Under the pieces are notes generated by a model. That model was not told the origin of the DNA, searched no databases, and saw only the letters and a list, made by a program, of their open reading frames with translations. Source: Sphingomonas endolithica (lineage in GTDB: Bacteria > Pseudomonadota > Alphaproteobacteria > Sphingomonadales > Sphingomonadaceae). From it: a stretch of 64,000 bases of DNA. A program made the position numbers and the translations under genes. Shown one piece after another: positions 30,459-38,649 of this stretch. The stretch is from NCBI RefSeq assembly GCF_025231525.1, contig NZ_CP103057.1, positions 496,001 through 560,000 on the forward strand. Reading direction: 5' to 3'. Numbering within the stretch: the first letter of the stretch is position 1; each line of letters begins with the position of its first letter.

Positions 30459-32824
30459 GGTGCGACCGTGCGCCGCGCTTCGGCACGCGCGCCAGCCGGT
30501 CCCTCGATGAAGGCCGTGATGCGGTCGTGCAGCGCAGCGGCGTCGTCGCCGGCGAGCGCAAAATTGTCGACGCCGAGTTCCAGCACCGGAATGCCGGCGG
30601 CCACCAATGCGCGGATGACGAACGGATCGGCATCGTCGAGCGCCATCGCGCCATCCACCTGATGCGTCTGTGCCTCGTGCACGTGCCATGGCGCCGCCCA
30701 GCTCGGCATGCGCAGTTCGTCGCCCATCGTCAGGAAGCGGGCGGCGAGCGCGCGCAGCGGATCGCGACCGCGATCGAAATGGCGGATATAGCCATCGGCG
30801 GCGAGCCCCAGATACATCGACCAGACGAACACCGCGCCGTGGCTTTCCTCCCAGCGCTGGTAGAACCCCATGTCGCTCCACATGCCGCGCCCGACGAACA
30901 TCAGCCTTACGCGTTCCTCCGGCACAACCGAGGCGCCATCAGCCACGCGCTGTGCGACTTCCTCGTAGAAAGCCTTGGCCGCATCGCGCGCCCATTGCGT
31001 GCCGCGGTGCCATTGCGGCACCATGGTTGCCGGCATCGAATCGACGATGCCGATCGGTGCGGGCACGGTCCGCGCGATCAGATCGCGGGTGCGGCGGTAA
31101 TATTCCTCCTGCTCGTTGACGAGGTGCATCACCGCCTCGAACCGCGCGGGTTCGAACACGCGGTCGGTTGCCGCTTCCAGCTGGGCGATCACGTCGCGGA
31201 GTTCCGCGGTGAGCAGGTCGAGGCGCGCGGGTTCGAGCGCCTCCTCCCAGCCGTCGGGCAGATCATCCCACCAGTTGGTCGCGATCGTCCAGTTGGGATC
31301 GACCGTGCGCTCGTAGAGATACGGCGCTGCGCCGGTCTCGTCGGCCCAGTTGCTGAAGATGCCGGCGGTGGCATCGCTCGACAGCACCGCATGGACGAAA
31401 TTAGGCTTGGGCAGCCCGCCCCATGGCGCCTGATCGGGATCGTCGTCGAACGATGCCGCCAGTCCTTGCGCGCTATAGGGCTCGACCTTGGCAGGATAAT
31501 CGTGTGCGCTCAGCAGGCCGAGATAGCGGCGCGATTGCTGCTTGGCGGCGACGATCGACGCCCACCACTGGTTGACGACGAACGGGATATCCAGCGCGCG
31601 GAGGATTTCCTGCGGCGCATTGGCGTTGACTACGGCGAACGGCTCGCCCTCAGCGGCCCGCGCGCGGACGCCGGCGAACCATTCGCGCTGGTAGGTGCCG
31701 AACCCTTCGAGCGAAGTCAGCGATTTGCGGCTGCGCGTCTTGTCGGCAGCGCCCGGCGTGCGGGGCGGGGCAGGGCGGGACAGCTTCGGGGGTGGGGCAG
31801 CGCGCAACTGGCCAGCAAGGAAGGCGGCGATATCTTCGATGGCGGTGTCGGTCGTTGCCAGGAACGGAAGAGCGCCACCGATCGCGCGGCGGACCGCGGC
31901 GGCGGTCCAAGGGGCTGCTTCGTCTGCACCGATCGTCAAGTGCACAATGTGCGTCGCCTGGCAGGCGGCTGCATCGGCAATCACGCGGGCCGCGATCTCA
32001 GCTGGTGGCGTGACGGCGCTCGGGCGGCGGATGGCCGGATCGGCTGGGTCGCCGCCGACGAGCGCGCGCCTGCCCCAATCGTGATCCTCGCCGACGATCG
32101 TCGCGCCGAGCGCCTCGATCGCCTCATAGCTTCGCGCCGTCTCGTGCGGGCTGCCGACGATATAGACGCGCGGTCCATCGCGCGCCGGAACGTCCGCGTC
32201 GGGAGATAGCGCAGCGTCGGCGGTGGCCGCATCCACCACGGAGAGGCTGCCGATCAGCTTCAGCATCGTCGTGCCGGACAGACGGGCGGGCATCGCGCGC
32301 CGCCGTCCGTCGAGTGCGAGCAGTTTGCCGACATCGGCGTCCGGCAGCGCGGGTCCGGTGCCGAGGTCGCGCAGCCAGGCATCCAATTCGGCGAGCCGCA
32401 CCACATTGTACGCTCGCGTCGTTTCGCGCGGCAGATGCCCGAGATCGATCAGCGCAATCGGCGGCGGGGTGGCGTCGCCTAGCCGCGCGAGATCGCGGAT
32501 CGTGGCGAACACCTGGACGAGCTCGGCATCGGCGCTGGTGAACAGCACCGGCACGCCAGGCTGCGCAGGATCGAGCAATGCCTCGAGCACGGCGCGGCCG
32601 CGCGCGCCGAGACCCTTCTGCCCCATCACCGCATCGGCGCGTGGCGTTTCGCCGGTGGCTGGCGCCAATCGCACCGGCTGGTAACCGGCGGCCAGCAGCA
32701 GCTCGCGCGGTGCATCGGCACCGATCGTCCGGATCACCCGCCGCCCGGCCGCCAGCGCGGCACGCGCGACGGCGTCGGGATCGTCATAAGCAGCGAGCAA
32801 CGGCGCGAACGGATCGGCGGACAT
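30455..32824 (-). CDS. 2-hydroxyacyl-CoA dehydratase / benzoyl-CoA reductase-like fusion protein (789 aa), almost free of cysteine
   Basis: The sequence looks like two HGD-D domains joined. The N-half (about 1-340) has the pattern of a subunit in which RELLLAAGYQPVRL, TSADAELVQVFATI and ATPPPIALIDLG lie where family members have CoA-site and cluster-binding segments. The C-half (about 370-789) ends with HQVDGAMALDDADPFVIRAL and GIPVLELGVDNF, the family C-terminal strand pattern. Canonical enzymes bind a [4Fe-4S] cluster through conserved cysteines and need an ATP-driven activator. Here I find one cysteine only (near residue 297) and no activator gene. It is flanked by CoA-transferases with one- and four-base overlaps. 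The reaction is not known; it may be a redox-free CoA-ester lyase or isomerase, or a CoA-binding scaffold. Confidence 0.7.
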   Translation of the reverse strand: MSADPFAPLLAAYDDPDAVARAALAAGRRVIRTIGADAPRELLLAAGYQPVRLAPATGETPRADAVMGQKGLGARGRAVLEALLDPAQPGVPVLFTSADAELVQVFATIRDLARLGDATPPPIALIDLGHLPRETTRAYNVVRLAELDAWLRDLGTGPALPDADVGKLLALDGRRRAMPARLSGTTMLKLIGSLSVVDAATADAALSPDADVPARDGPRVYIVGSPHETARSYEAIEALGATIVGEDHDWGRRALVGGDPADPAIRRPSAVTPPAEIAARVIADAAACQATHIVHLTIGADEAAPWTAAAVRRAIGGALPFLATTDTAIEDIAAFLAGQLRAAPPPKLSRPAPPRTPGAADKTRSRKSLTSLEGFGTYQREWFAGVRARAAEGEPFAVVNANAPQEILRALDIPFVVNQWWASIVAAKQQSRRYLGLLSAHDYPAKVEPYSAQGLAASFDDDPDQAPWGGLPKPNFVHAVLSSDATAGIFSNWADETGAAPYLYERTVDPNWTIATNWWDDLPDGWEEALEPARLDLLTAELRDVIAQLEAATDRVFEPARFEAVMHLVNEQEEYYRRTRDLIARTVPAPIGIVDSMPATMVPQWHRGTQWARDAAKAFYEEVAQRVADGASVVPEERVRLMFVGRGMWSDMGFYQRWEESHGAVFVWSMYLGLAADGYIRHFDRGRDPLRALAARFLTMGDELRMPSWAAPWHVHEAQTHQVDGAMALDDADPFVIRALVAAGIPVLELGVDNFALAGDDAAALHDRITAFIEGPAGARAEARRTVAP

Positions 32825-34077
32825 CAGATCGTGCCGGCCTGGCGCAAGGCGGCGATCTGGTCTTCGGAATAGCCCAGGATATCGCGGTAGATCGAGTCGT
32901 TATGCTCGCCGATCGCCACCGGCATGACATCGTCGAAGCCGGTATGCGCCGCCGAGAACTGGATCGGCACGCCCACCGAACGCAGCTCAACCTCGGATGG
33001 GTAGGATGGATGCGCCACTGCCAGCGTTTCCTTGCGTGCCACGACGCGCGGATCAACCAGTGCGTCTTCGGGGTGGCGCACCGGCGCGACCGGCACGCCT
33101 TGCGCCTCCAGCAAAGCGACAACCTCGGCGGTAGGGAGCGTGCGCGACCACGCGTTGATCGTCGCTTCCAGCAGTTCGGCATTGGCGACACGCACGTCGC
33201 GCGTGGCGAAACGCGGATCGTCGCTCAGCTCGGGCTGGCCCATCGCACGGAACAGGCCTTGCGCGAGCTTTTCGTGCACCGCGACGATCGCGACGTAGCC
33301 GTCGGCGCATTCGAACACGCCGAACGGCGATAGGCGCTGCACGGTCAGTCCGGTGCGCGCCGCCATGCCGGCCGAGGCCATCGCGGCCCAATTCTCGATC
33401 GCGACGAACGAGGTGAGCGCGCCGAGCATCGACACGTCGACATGCTGGCCTTCCCCCGTGCGATGGCGTTGCTCGATCGCCGCCAAGATGCCGATCACCG
33501 CGAAGACCGGCGCCAGCATGTCGGCGATCGGCACGCCGATGCGCACCGGCGGATGACCGGGCTCACCGCTGGTGTACATCGCGCCCGACAGCGCTTGGAT
33601 GATGACGTCCATCGCCTTGCCGCCCTCCGGCGCATCGGCCCCGAAACCGCTGAGCGAGCAATAGACGATACCGGGATTGACCGCGCGGGCGGCGGAGTAA
33701 CCGACACCCAGCCGATCCGCGGTGCCGGCAGTGAAATTCTCCACCACGATATCGGCATTGCGCACCAGATCGGCAAAGACATCCGCGGCGCCCTTGTCCT
33801 TCAGGTTGAGCGTTACGCCGTATTTGCCCCGGGCGCGCGTCATGTGCGAGATCGAGATGTCATCATCGTGACGCTTCTCGACGACGACGCCGTCCCGCCC
33901 GACATAGGGGCTGTTGTCGCGTGCTAGATCGCCGCCACGCGGATCCTCGACCTTGATGACATGCGCGCCGAGCCCGGCGAGCAGCAGCGTTCCGTACGGC
34001 CCGGCAAGTGCGCGCGTCAGATCGATGACGCGCAATCCTTCGAGCGGGCGGGTGGAAGTTGGAGTGGGTGACGTCAC
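32824..34077 (-). CDS. CaiB/BaiF-like protein lacking the usual catalytic aspartate
   Basis: The 417-residue protein begins with a GTG at 34077 that overlaps the stop of the TRAP binding-protein gene (GTGA). It reads RPLEGLRVIDLTRALAGPYG and KVEDPRGGDLARDNSP, and is clearly a class III CoA-transferase homologue. In the segment GQHVDVSMLGALTSF the position that carries Asp169 in formyl-CoA transferase is glycine, while the aspartate five residues earlier, used by the racemase branch (AMACR/MCR), is present. It could therefore be a racemase-like enzyme, or a partner subunit without transferase activity. Its stop overlaps the dehydratase-like gene start by one base. Confidence 0.78.
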   Translation of the reverse strand: MTSPTPTSTRPLEGLRVIDLTRALAGPYGTLLLAGLGAHVIKVEDPRGGDLARDNSPYVGRDGVVVEKRHDDDISISHMTRARGKYGVTLNLKDKGAADVFADLVRNADIVVENFTAGTADRLGVGYSAARAVNPGIVYCSLSGFGADAPEGGKAMDVIIQALSGAMYTSGEPGHPPVRIGVPIADMLAPVFAVIGILAAIEQRHRTGEGQHVDVSMLGALTSFVAIENWAAMASAGMAARTGLTVQRLSPFGVFECADGYVAIVAVHEKLAQGLFRAMGQPELSDDPRFATRDVRVANAELLEATINAWSRTLPTAEVVALLEAQGVPVAPVRHPEDALVDPRVVARKETLAVAHPSYPSEVELRSVGVPIQFSAAHTGFDDVMPVAIGEHNDSIYRDILGYSEDQIAALRQAGTI

Positions 34078-35141
34078 GAATTGCTCTCCTGCGCGCCGGT
34101 GGTGGCGCAGCGGCGCGATGCGCCGCCGTTGATCATGGCCTGCGCCGCCGCGAGGACCGGCTCGGCATCGATGCCAATCGTCTTCATGCGGCGGGCCTGG
34201 TTGATGGCGTCCTGGTAATACAGCGCGTCGAAGCGCGCCTGTTCGGCCGCGGGCAGTGGCTGGAAACTGATGCCGTTGCTCTTGCCGAAGGTGATTCCGG
34301 CGATCTCGGCGGCCTGGAGCTGGCGGTTCAGCGCCTCCTCCCACCGCGGCTTCGAGCGCATCAGTAGCGCCTGCATGTCCGCCGGCAGCCGACGCCAAGA
34401 GCGATCCGAGATGGCGCGCGCGGGATAGGCACCACGGCTGAAGCGGATCGTGGTGAAATGCTTGGCGACTTCGGAGAAATGCAGGCTCTTGATCGTGTCG
34501 GCCGGCGCGACGACGCCGTCGATCACGTTCTTGGCCAGCGCCGAATAGACTTCGCCCATCGGCATGTTGACCGGATCGGCGCCCAATTGCTTGAGCACGT
34601 CGATCGCGTCGCTCTGCGCGCGCAGTCGCAGTCCCTTGAAATCGGCAAGCGTGCGGATCGGCTTGTACCGCGTCAGCACGCCGGGGAAATTGCCGCCCTG
34701 GACGGCGAGCACCTGCAGCCCCTCGAGTTCCTTGCCGAAGCCGGGGAAGCGCGCGGCGAGGCAGTCATACACCGCGACCTGCTCGTTGATATCGCGCACG
34801 CCGCCGTAGAAGCCGGATTGCACGCGCAGCAGATGCGCCCCGCCACGGGCATAGATCGGCGTGATCAGCCCGATATCGGCGACGCCGTGGCGGATTTCCT
34901 CCATGCTCATATCGGCCGACAACAACGCGCCCGACCAATAGGGCCGGAAGGCGATCTTGCCGCCGCTCTGCTTCGTTACCAGGGCCATCCACTCGGTATC
35001 GGCGCGGCTGAATGGATGCGTCGGGGGGTAGGGGCTGGCGAAGGTCAGGACATAGGGGGCAGGGGCGGTAGTAGGTGTCCGGGCACCGCAGGCGGTGAGC
35101 AGCAGCATGGCGCTGGCGGCGATCAAGGCACGTATCTTCAT
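34074..35141 (-). CDS. dctP: TRAP transporter substrate-binding protein, DctP type, lipoprotein
   Basis: The 355-residue protein starts MKIRALIAASAMLLLTACGA: a type II signal with lipobox LTAC (cysteine at residue 18), so it is anchored rather than free in the periplasm. The mature part has the DctP features LTFASPYPPTHPFSRAD, GVADIGLITPIYA, the arginine/binding segment TRYKPIRTLADFKGLRLRAQS and YSALAKNVIDGVVAP. DctP proteins bind organic acids, often aromatic or dicarboxylic, for sodium-driven uptake. It lies one base after the dctM stop and overlaps the next gene by four bases. The ligand is unknown. Confidence 0.88.
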   Translation of the reverse strand: MKIRALIAASAMLLLTACGARTPTTAPAPYVLTFASPYPPTHPFSRADTEWMALVTKQSGGKIAFRPYWSGALLSADMSMEEIRHGVADIGLITPIYARGGAHLLRVQSGFYGGVRDINEQVAVYDCLAARFPGFGKELEGLQVLAVQGGNFPGVLTRYKPIRTLADFKGLRLRAQSDAIDVLKQLGADPVNMPMGEVYSALAKNVIDGVVAPADTIKSLHFSEVAKHFTTIRFSRGAYPARAISDRSWRRLPADMQALLMRSKPRWEEALNRQLQAAEIAGITFGKSNGISFQPLPAAEQARFDALYYQDAINQARRMKTIGIDAEPVLAAAQAMINGGASRRCATTGAQESNS

Positions 35142-35142
35142 C

Positions 35143-36447
35143 TCAGACTCCCGCAATGCTGGGCAGCCACAGGGTCAGCGCGGGAACCGCGATGATCAGG
35201 GCGAGATGCAGGAAGTCGGCGATCAGGAACGGCACGATGCCCCGGAAGATCGCGCCCAAGGGAATGTCCTTGCCGATGCCCTGAATGACATAGACGTTGA
35301 GCCCGAGCGGCGGATGGACGAAGCCGATCTCCATCGTCCGCACTAGGAAGATGCCGAACCAGATCGGGCTGTAGTGCAGTTCGAGTGCGATCGGCAGGAA
35401 GATGGGCGTCGCCAGCAGCATCAGCGCCAGCCCGTCGAGGAACGAGCCGAGTATGAGCAGCAGCAACGCCATCGCGCAGATTGCGAGCACCGGGCTGGCA
35501 TGCATGTCGCGCACCGTCGTCGCCATCAGATCGGCGATACCGGTGACGCTGACGAACGTCGCGAACAGGATCGCGCCGATGATGATGACGTAGATCATGC
35601 CGGTGGTGCGCAGCGTGCTGGTCACCGCCTCACCGATCAGCCGGCGGTTGAACGCGCCGCGCAGCGCGCACAGTCCGAATGCTGCGACGACGCCTACCGA
35701 GGCGGCCTCGGTCGGAGTAAACCAGCCGATCATCAACCCGCCGATGACGAACGTGATCAGCACGGCGATGTCCGCGATCTTGCCCAGGCTGCGCAGCCGC
35801 TCGGCCCAGCCGACGCGCACGGAGCGCGGCCCCAGTGCCGGGCGAAAATGGCACAGGATGGTGATCGCTGCCATGTAGAACAAAGCCTGGGTGAGGCCCG
35901 GAATGATCGCCGCAGCGAACAGCTTGCCGATCGATTGTTCGGCGATGATGCCAAACACGATCAGCGCGCCCGACGGCGGGATCAACGCGCCCAGCGTGCC
36001 GCCAGCGGCGAGCGCGCCGGCGGCGAAGCCGGGCTGGTAGCCGGCGCGGCGCATCTCGGGCAGCGCGGCCGAGCCGACCGTGGCAACCGTGGCAAGGCTC
36101 GATCCACTGATCGCGCCGAACCCGGCACAGCCGGCGATCGAGGCGAGCGCCAAGCCGCCGCGGCGGTGCCCGACGAAGCGCGCCGCCACGTCGAAGAAAT
36201 CGCGGCTCGCACCCGCGGCGAAGCACAGATGCGCCATCAGCAGGAACAGCGGCAACACGCCCAGTTCGTATTTGGTGACGACTTCGAACGCCACGACGCC
36301 GCCCTTGATCACCGCCGCTTCGGGCGAGATGAGGATGGCGATGCCGGCCAGACCGACGGCGCCTAGCCCGATGCCGATCGGCACGCCGAGTGTCAGCAGG
36401 ATGAGCAATGCGGCGATGCCGATAAAGCCGATCAGTTCGGGCGTCAT
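35143..36447 (-). CDS. dctM: TRAP transporter large permease subunit, DctM type
   Basis: The 434-residue protein has about twelve hydrophobic segments and the DctM signatures ALLILLTLGVPIGIGLGAVG at the N-terminus, GFGAISGSSLATVATVGS near residue 105, GGTLGALIPPSGALIVFG near 150 and FVHPPLGLNVYVIQGIGKDIP near the C-terminus. It moves the substrate across the inner membrane together with DctQ, fed by DctP. The ATG overlaps the dctQ stop by four bases (ATGA). Confidence 0.93.
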   Translation of the reverse strand: MTPELIGFIGIAALLILLTLGVPIGIGLGAVGLAGIAILISPEAAVIKGGVVAFEVVTKYELGVLPLFLLMAHLCFAAGASRDFFDVAARFVGHRRGGLALASIAGCAGFGAISGSSLATVATVGSAALPEMRRAGYQPGFAAGALAAGGTLGALIPPSGALIVFGIIAEQSIGKLFAAAIIPGLTQALFYMAAITILCHFRPALGPRSVRVGWAERLRSLGKIADIAVLITFVIGGLMIGWFTPTEAASVGVVAAFGLCALRGAFNRRLIGEAVTSTLRTTGMIYVIIIGAILFATFVSVTGIADLMATTVRDMHASPVLAICAMALLLLILGSFLDGLALMLLATPIFLPIALELHYSPIWFGIFLVRTMEIGFVHPPLGLNVYVIQGIGKDIPLGAIFRGIVPFLIADFLHLALIIAVPALTLWLPSIAGV

Positions 36448-36950
36448 CGCGTGCGCGCCCCTATGGCCTGGCGCGCGAAGACGAGCGCGACGATCAACAG
36501 GGCGGCGGCGAAGATCGCGCGCAGCACGCGGAACGGAATATGGAGCAATTCGGACCGCTCGTGCGCGCCCCACAAATCGAACATCAGCCACAGCGCGCCG
36601 ATCAGCAGGACGGCGACGATCACCGCCGATGCCACGTTCGCCGCGCGTGCCAGTCGGGCGGCGGTCGGTGGTGCCAACCGTTCGGTCAGGATGTGCACCG
36701 CGGCATGATTGCGTTCCAACGTGGCCAATACGATCGCCGAGGAAGCAAGCAGGACGATCATCGTCTGGACGATCTCGATCGAGCCGAGCACCGAGAAGCC
36801 GGTATGCCGGCCAAGTACCGCAAGCGCATCGGTTGCCATCGCACCCAGCAAGCCGATGCTGCCCACCATGACAGCAAGTCGCGTGGCCAAGGATGTCCGT
36901 CGGGCTGGGTCGGCGACGGGCGTGCTGCCAGTGTCGGCGTTGATATCCAT
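36444..36950 (-). CDS. dctQ: TRAP transporter small permease subunit, DctQ type
   Basis: The 168-residue protein has four hydrophobic segments spaced as in DctQ (LAVMVGSIGLLGAMATDAL, VQTMIVLLASSAIVLATLER, VASAVIVAVLLIGALWLMF, and IFAAALLIVALVFARQAIG). It pairs with DctM. I use the ATG at 36950, preceded by AGGGAGAG. It is the first gene of the eight-gene coupled run that ends with the CapA gene, and starts 162 bases after the marR stop, with a palindrome half in between. Confidence 0.85.
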   Translation of the reverse strand: MDINADTGSTPVADPARRTSLATRLAVMVGSIGLLGAMATDALAVLGRHTGFSVLGSIEIVQTMIVLLASSAIVLATLERNHAAVHILTERLAPPTAARLARAANVASAVIVAVLLIGALWLMFDLWGAHERSELLHIPFRVLRAIFAAALLIVALVFARQAIGARTR

Positions 36951-37072
36951 CACTCTCCCTTGGCCATGCGTGCGGTCGTGACCGCCTGGCCTTGCATCAT
37001 ATAGTGAGGTTTACAGATAGTTTGTCAATCCACCGATTTGCGATTTCGGGCGGGCCGGAGTGGAGGGCAAGA

Positions 37073-37112
37073 CAAGGCTGTCCCCCGGCAAAGGCCGGGC
37101 CCCGTCGCGACC
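37073..37112. repeat. Single arm of the CCCCCGGC-AAAGGCCGGG palindrome family
   Basis: The sequence at 37079-37112 (CCCCCGGCAAAGGCCGGGCC, then CCGTCGCGACC) matches one arm of the repeats at 16.4 and 61.2 kb. A long opposite arm is not visible nearby, only the local CCGGC/GCCGG stem. It lies between the marR and dctQ genes. Confidence 0.5.
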
Positions 37113-37541
37113 CTACTGGTAAATCCGTTCGAGCAGGCGCGACAGCGTCGTCAGTTCGCGCGCGGTGAAGCGCTCCTTAAGCCATGCCTCGTGCTCGCCA
37201 ATGGCGACGCGCGCCTCCTCCAGCATCCGCTCGCCACCCTGCGTCAGCCTGAACCCGATACGCCGAGCATCCGACCCCGCACGCGCACGCACGAGCAACC
37301 CACGCTTCTCGAGCGCATGCACGATCGCCATCGTCGTCGCGCGATCCATCTGCAGCGTGCGCGCGACATCGGTCTGGGTCGTGCCCGGCGCATCGTGTAC
37401 CAGCCACAAGACCGATACCTGCTTCTGCGTCAGCCCGAGATGCGCGCAATGCTCGGCAAAGTGCCGTTGCACCGTGCCGTGCGCCAGGCGGATGCGCAGG
37501 CCGAGAATGTCGTCCAGTGCGCCGCGCCCGGCATCATCCAT
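37113..37541 (-). CDS. MarR-family transcriptional regulator
   Basis: The 142-residue protein has the winged helix LTQKQVSVLWLVHDAPGTTQTDVARTLQMDRATTMAIVHALEKRGLL and the wing with ARAGSDARRIGFRLTQGG. MarR proteins are dimeric repressors that release DNA on binding aromatic acids or CoA thioesters. Its start overlaps the Rieske oxygenase stop by eight bases, so the two are co-expressed and the protein probably senses a substrate or intermediate of this pathway. The TRAP/CoA operon begins 162 bases downstream on the same strand. Confidence 0.9.
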   Translation of the reverse strand: MDDAGRGALDDILGLRIRLAHGTVQRHFAEHCAHLGLTQKQVSVLWLVHDAPGTTQTDVARTLQMDRATTMAIVHALEKRGLLVRARAGSDARRIGFRLTQGGERMLEEARVAIGEHEAWLKERFTARELTTLSRLLERIYQ

Positions 37542-38562
37542 CCACCAACTCCATCGTCGCTAGCCGCGTGATCATCGCCCGGGCGCGGACGCTCCCTTGG
37601 TCGATCGAATAGCCGCGCAGCTTCATGTCGGGGTTTGCTGCCATGGATTTCTGCTGCGCCTCCAGAACCTCGACATCCTCGTCGAACACGCGGCCCTGCT
37701 GCGCCTTGAACCGCGCGGTGAAGCCGGCATCGTCGATATCGAAATTGCGCGCCATGCCCCAGAAATAATGCGTCGTGCCGTCGCTTTCCGGAGTCATCGC
37801 ATCGATGACCATGCCGCGCACGCCCTGATCGTGATGCTCGGGGGTCGCTCCGGCCGCAACCGGTGCCACGCCGACGTCGATCAGCACGTTCGATGGCTCG
37901 ACGAAATGGCAGATCTGCCAGCGGTCGACCGGGCCATCCAGCCGCAGCGCATCGCGCCAGAAGGGTGGGGGCTCGATCCCCGGCATCCAGCGCTGTACGC
38001 GTACCGCGCTGCCCTCGACGATCGTATCGATCGGCGTCTCGTTGATCTCGTGCTGCCCGATCGATCCTTGATGGACATAGGTTTCGTGGCTCAGGTCCAT
38101 CAGGTTGTCGATCACCAAACGGTAATCGCAGGCGATGTGGTTATAGCCCCCGTCGAACGTCCAGCCGGGGGCGCTGCATGGCCAGAAATCCGGGATCGTC
38201 GCCGGATCGGCCTTCGCCGCCTCGCCAATCCACACCCAGACGAAGCGGTGTTTCTCGACCACCGGGTACAGGGTCGCGCAAACGGCCTTGGGCACCTTTT
38301 CCGATTTCACCGGCATTTCCGTGGCCACCCCGTCCGGGCCGATCAGCAGGCCGTGATAGCGGCACCGGATCGAATCGCCTTCCTTGATCCCCATCGACAG
38401 CGGCAGCAGCCGGTGCGGGCACGCGTCGCGCATCGCGACGATCGATCGATCGAGCTTGCGGTACAGCATGACCGGCTCGCCGCAGATCGTGCGGGCGATC
38501 GGCGCGCGATCCACCTCGCTATCCCATGCCGCGACATACCAGCGATTGGTGATCCAGGTCAT
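37534..38562 (-). CDS. Rieske non-heme iron oxygenase, VanA-like
   Basis: The 342-residue protein starts MTWITNRWYVAAW. The Rieske site has Cys48-x-His50 (ACPHRLLP) and Cys67-xx-His70 (RCRYHGLL). The mononuclear iron site is in DNLMDLSHETYVHQGS, with Asp156, His159 and His164. Length and layout match vanillate O-demethylase oxygenase (VanA) and similar demethylases. No reductase (VanB) gene is in the window, so electrons must come from elsewhere. I use the second ATG (38562) since AGGAG sits at the right distance. It overlaps the marR gene and is divergent from a MetE-like gene. The substrate is probably an aromatic acid or ether; vanillate is possible but not shown. Confidence 0.88.
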   Translation of the reverse strand: MTWITNRWYVAAWDSEVDRAPIARTICGEPVMLYRKLDRSIVAMRDACPHRLLPLSMGIKEGDSIRCRYHGLLIGPDGVATEMPVKSEKVPKAVCATLYPVVEKHRFVWVWIGEAAKADPATIPDFWPCSAPGWTFDGGYNHIACDYRLVIDNLMDLSHETYVHQGSIGQHEINETPIDTIVEGSAVRVQRWMPGIEPPPFWRDALRLDGPVDRWQICHFVEPSNVLIDVGVAPVAAGATPEHHDQGVRGMVIDAMTPESDGTTHYFWGMARNFDIDDAGFTARFKAQQGRVFDEDVEVLEAQQKSMAANPDMKLRGYSIDQGSVRARAMITRLATMELVDG

Positions 38563-38600
38563 CTCCATCTCCTCTTCGCGTCGGCTTGATAACCGCGTCG

Positions 38601-38633
38601 ATTGTAAGTAGCACGTACGGATAATCGTAAGTC
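38601..38633. promoter_or_regulatory. Direct repeat in the Rieske/MetE-like divergent promoter region
   Basis: ATTGTAAGTA (38601-38610) and AATCGTAAGTC (38623-38633) repeat the core GTAAGT 23 bases apart, about two helical turns, in the only gap between the divergent Rieske and MetE-like genes. A minus-strand TTGACT lies beside it. It is a candidate site for the MarR regulator encoded nearby; the evidence is only the repeat. Confidence 0.3.
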
Positions 38634-38649
38634 AAGTGGAGAGAATGCG

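Noticed and set aside
29277..30881. Upstream extension of the second CoA-transferase
   Set aside because: The first 140 codons overlap the dehydratase-like gene in another frame; the ATG at 30458 with the ATGA overlap and the family start is better.
32824..34398. Upstream extension of the third CoA-transferase-like gene
   Set aside because: The first 107 codons are a shadow of the dctP gene; the GTG at 34077 overlapping the dctP stop gives the family N-terminus.
37534..38562. Naming the Rieske gene vanA
   Set aside because: Motifs support the VanA-like family, but no vanB partner is present and the substrate cannot be read, so I left the symbol empty.
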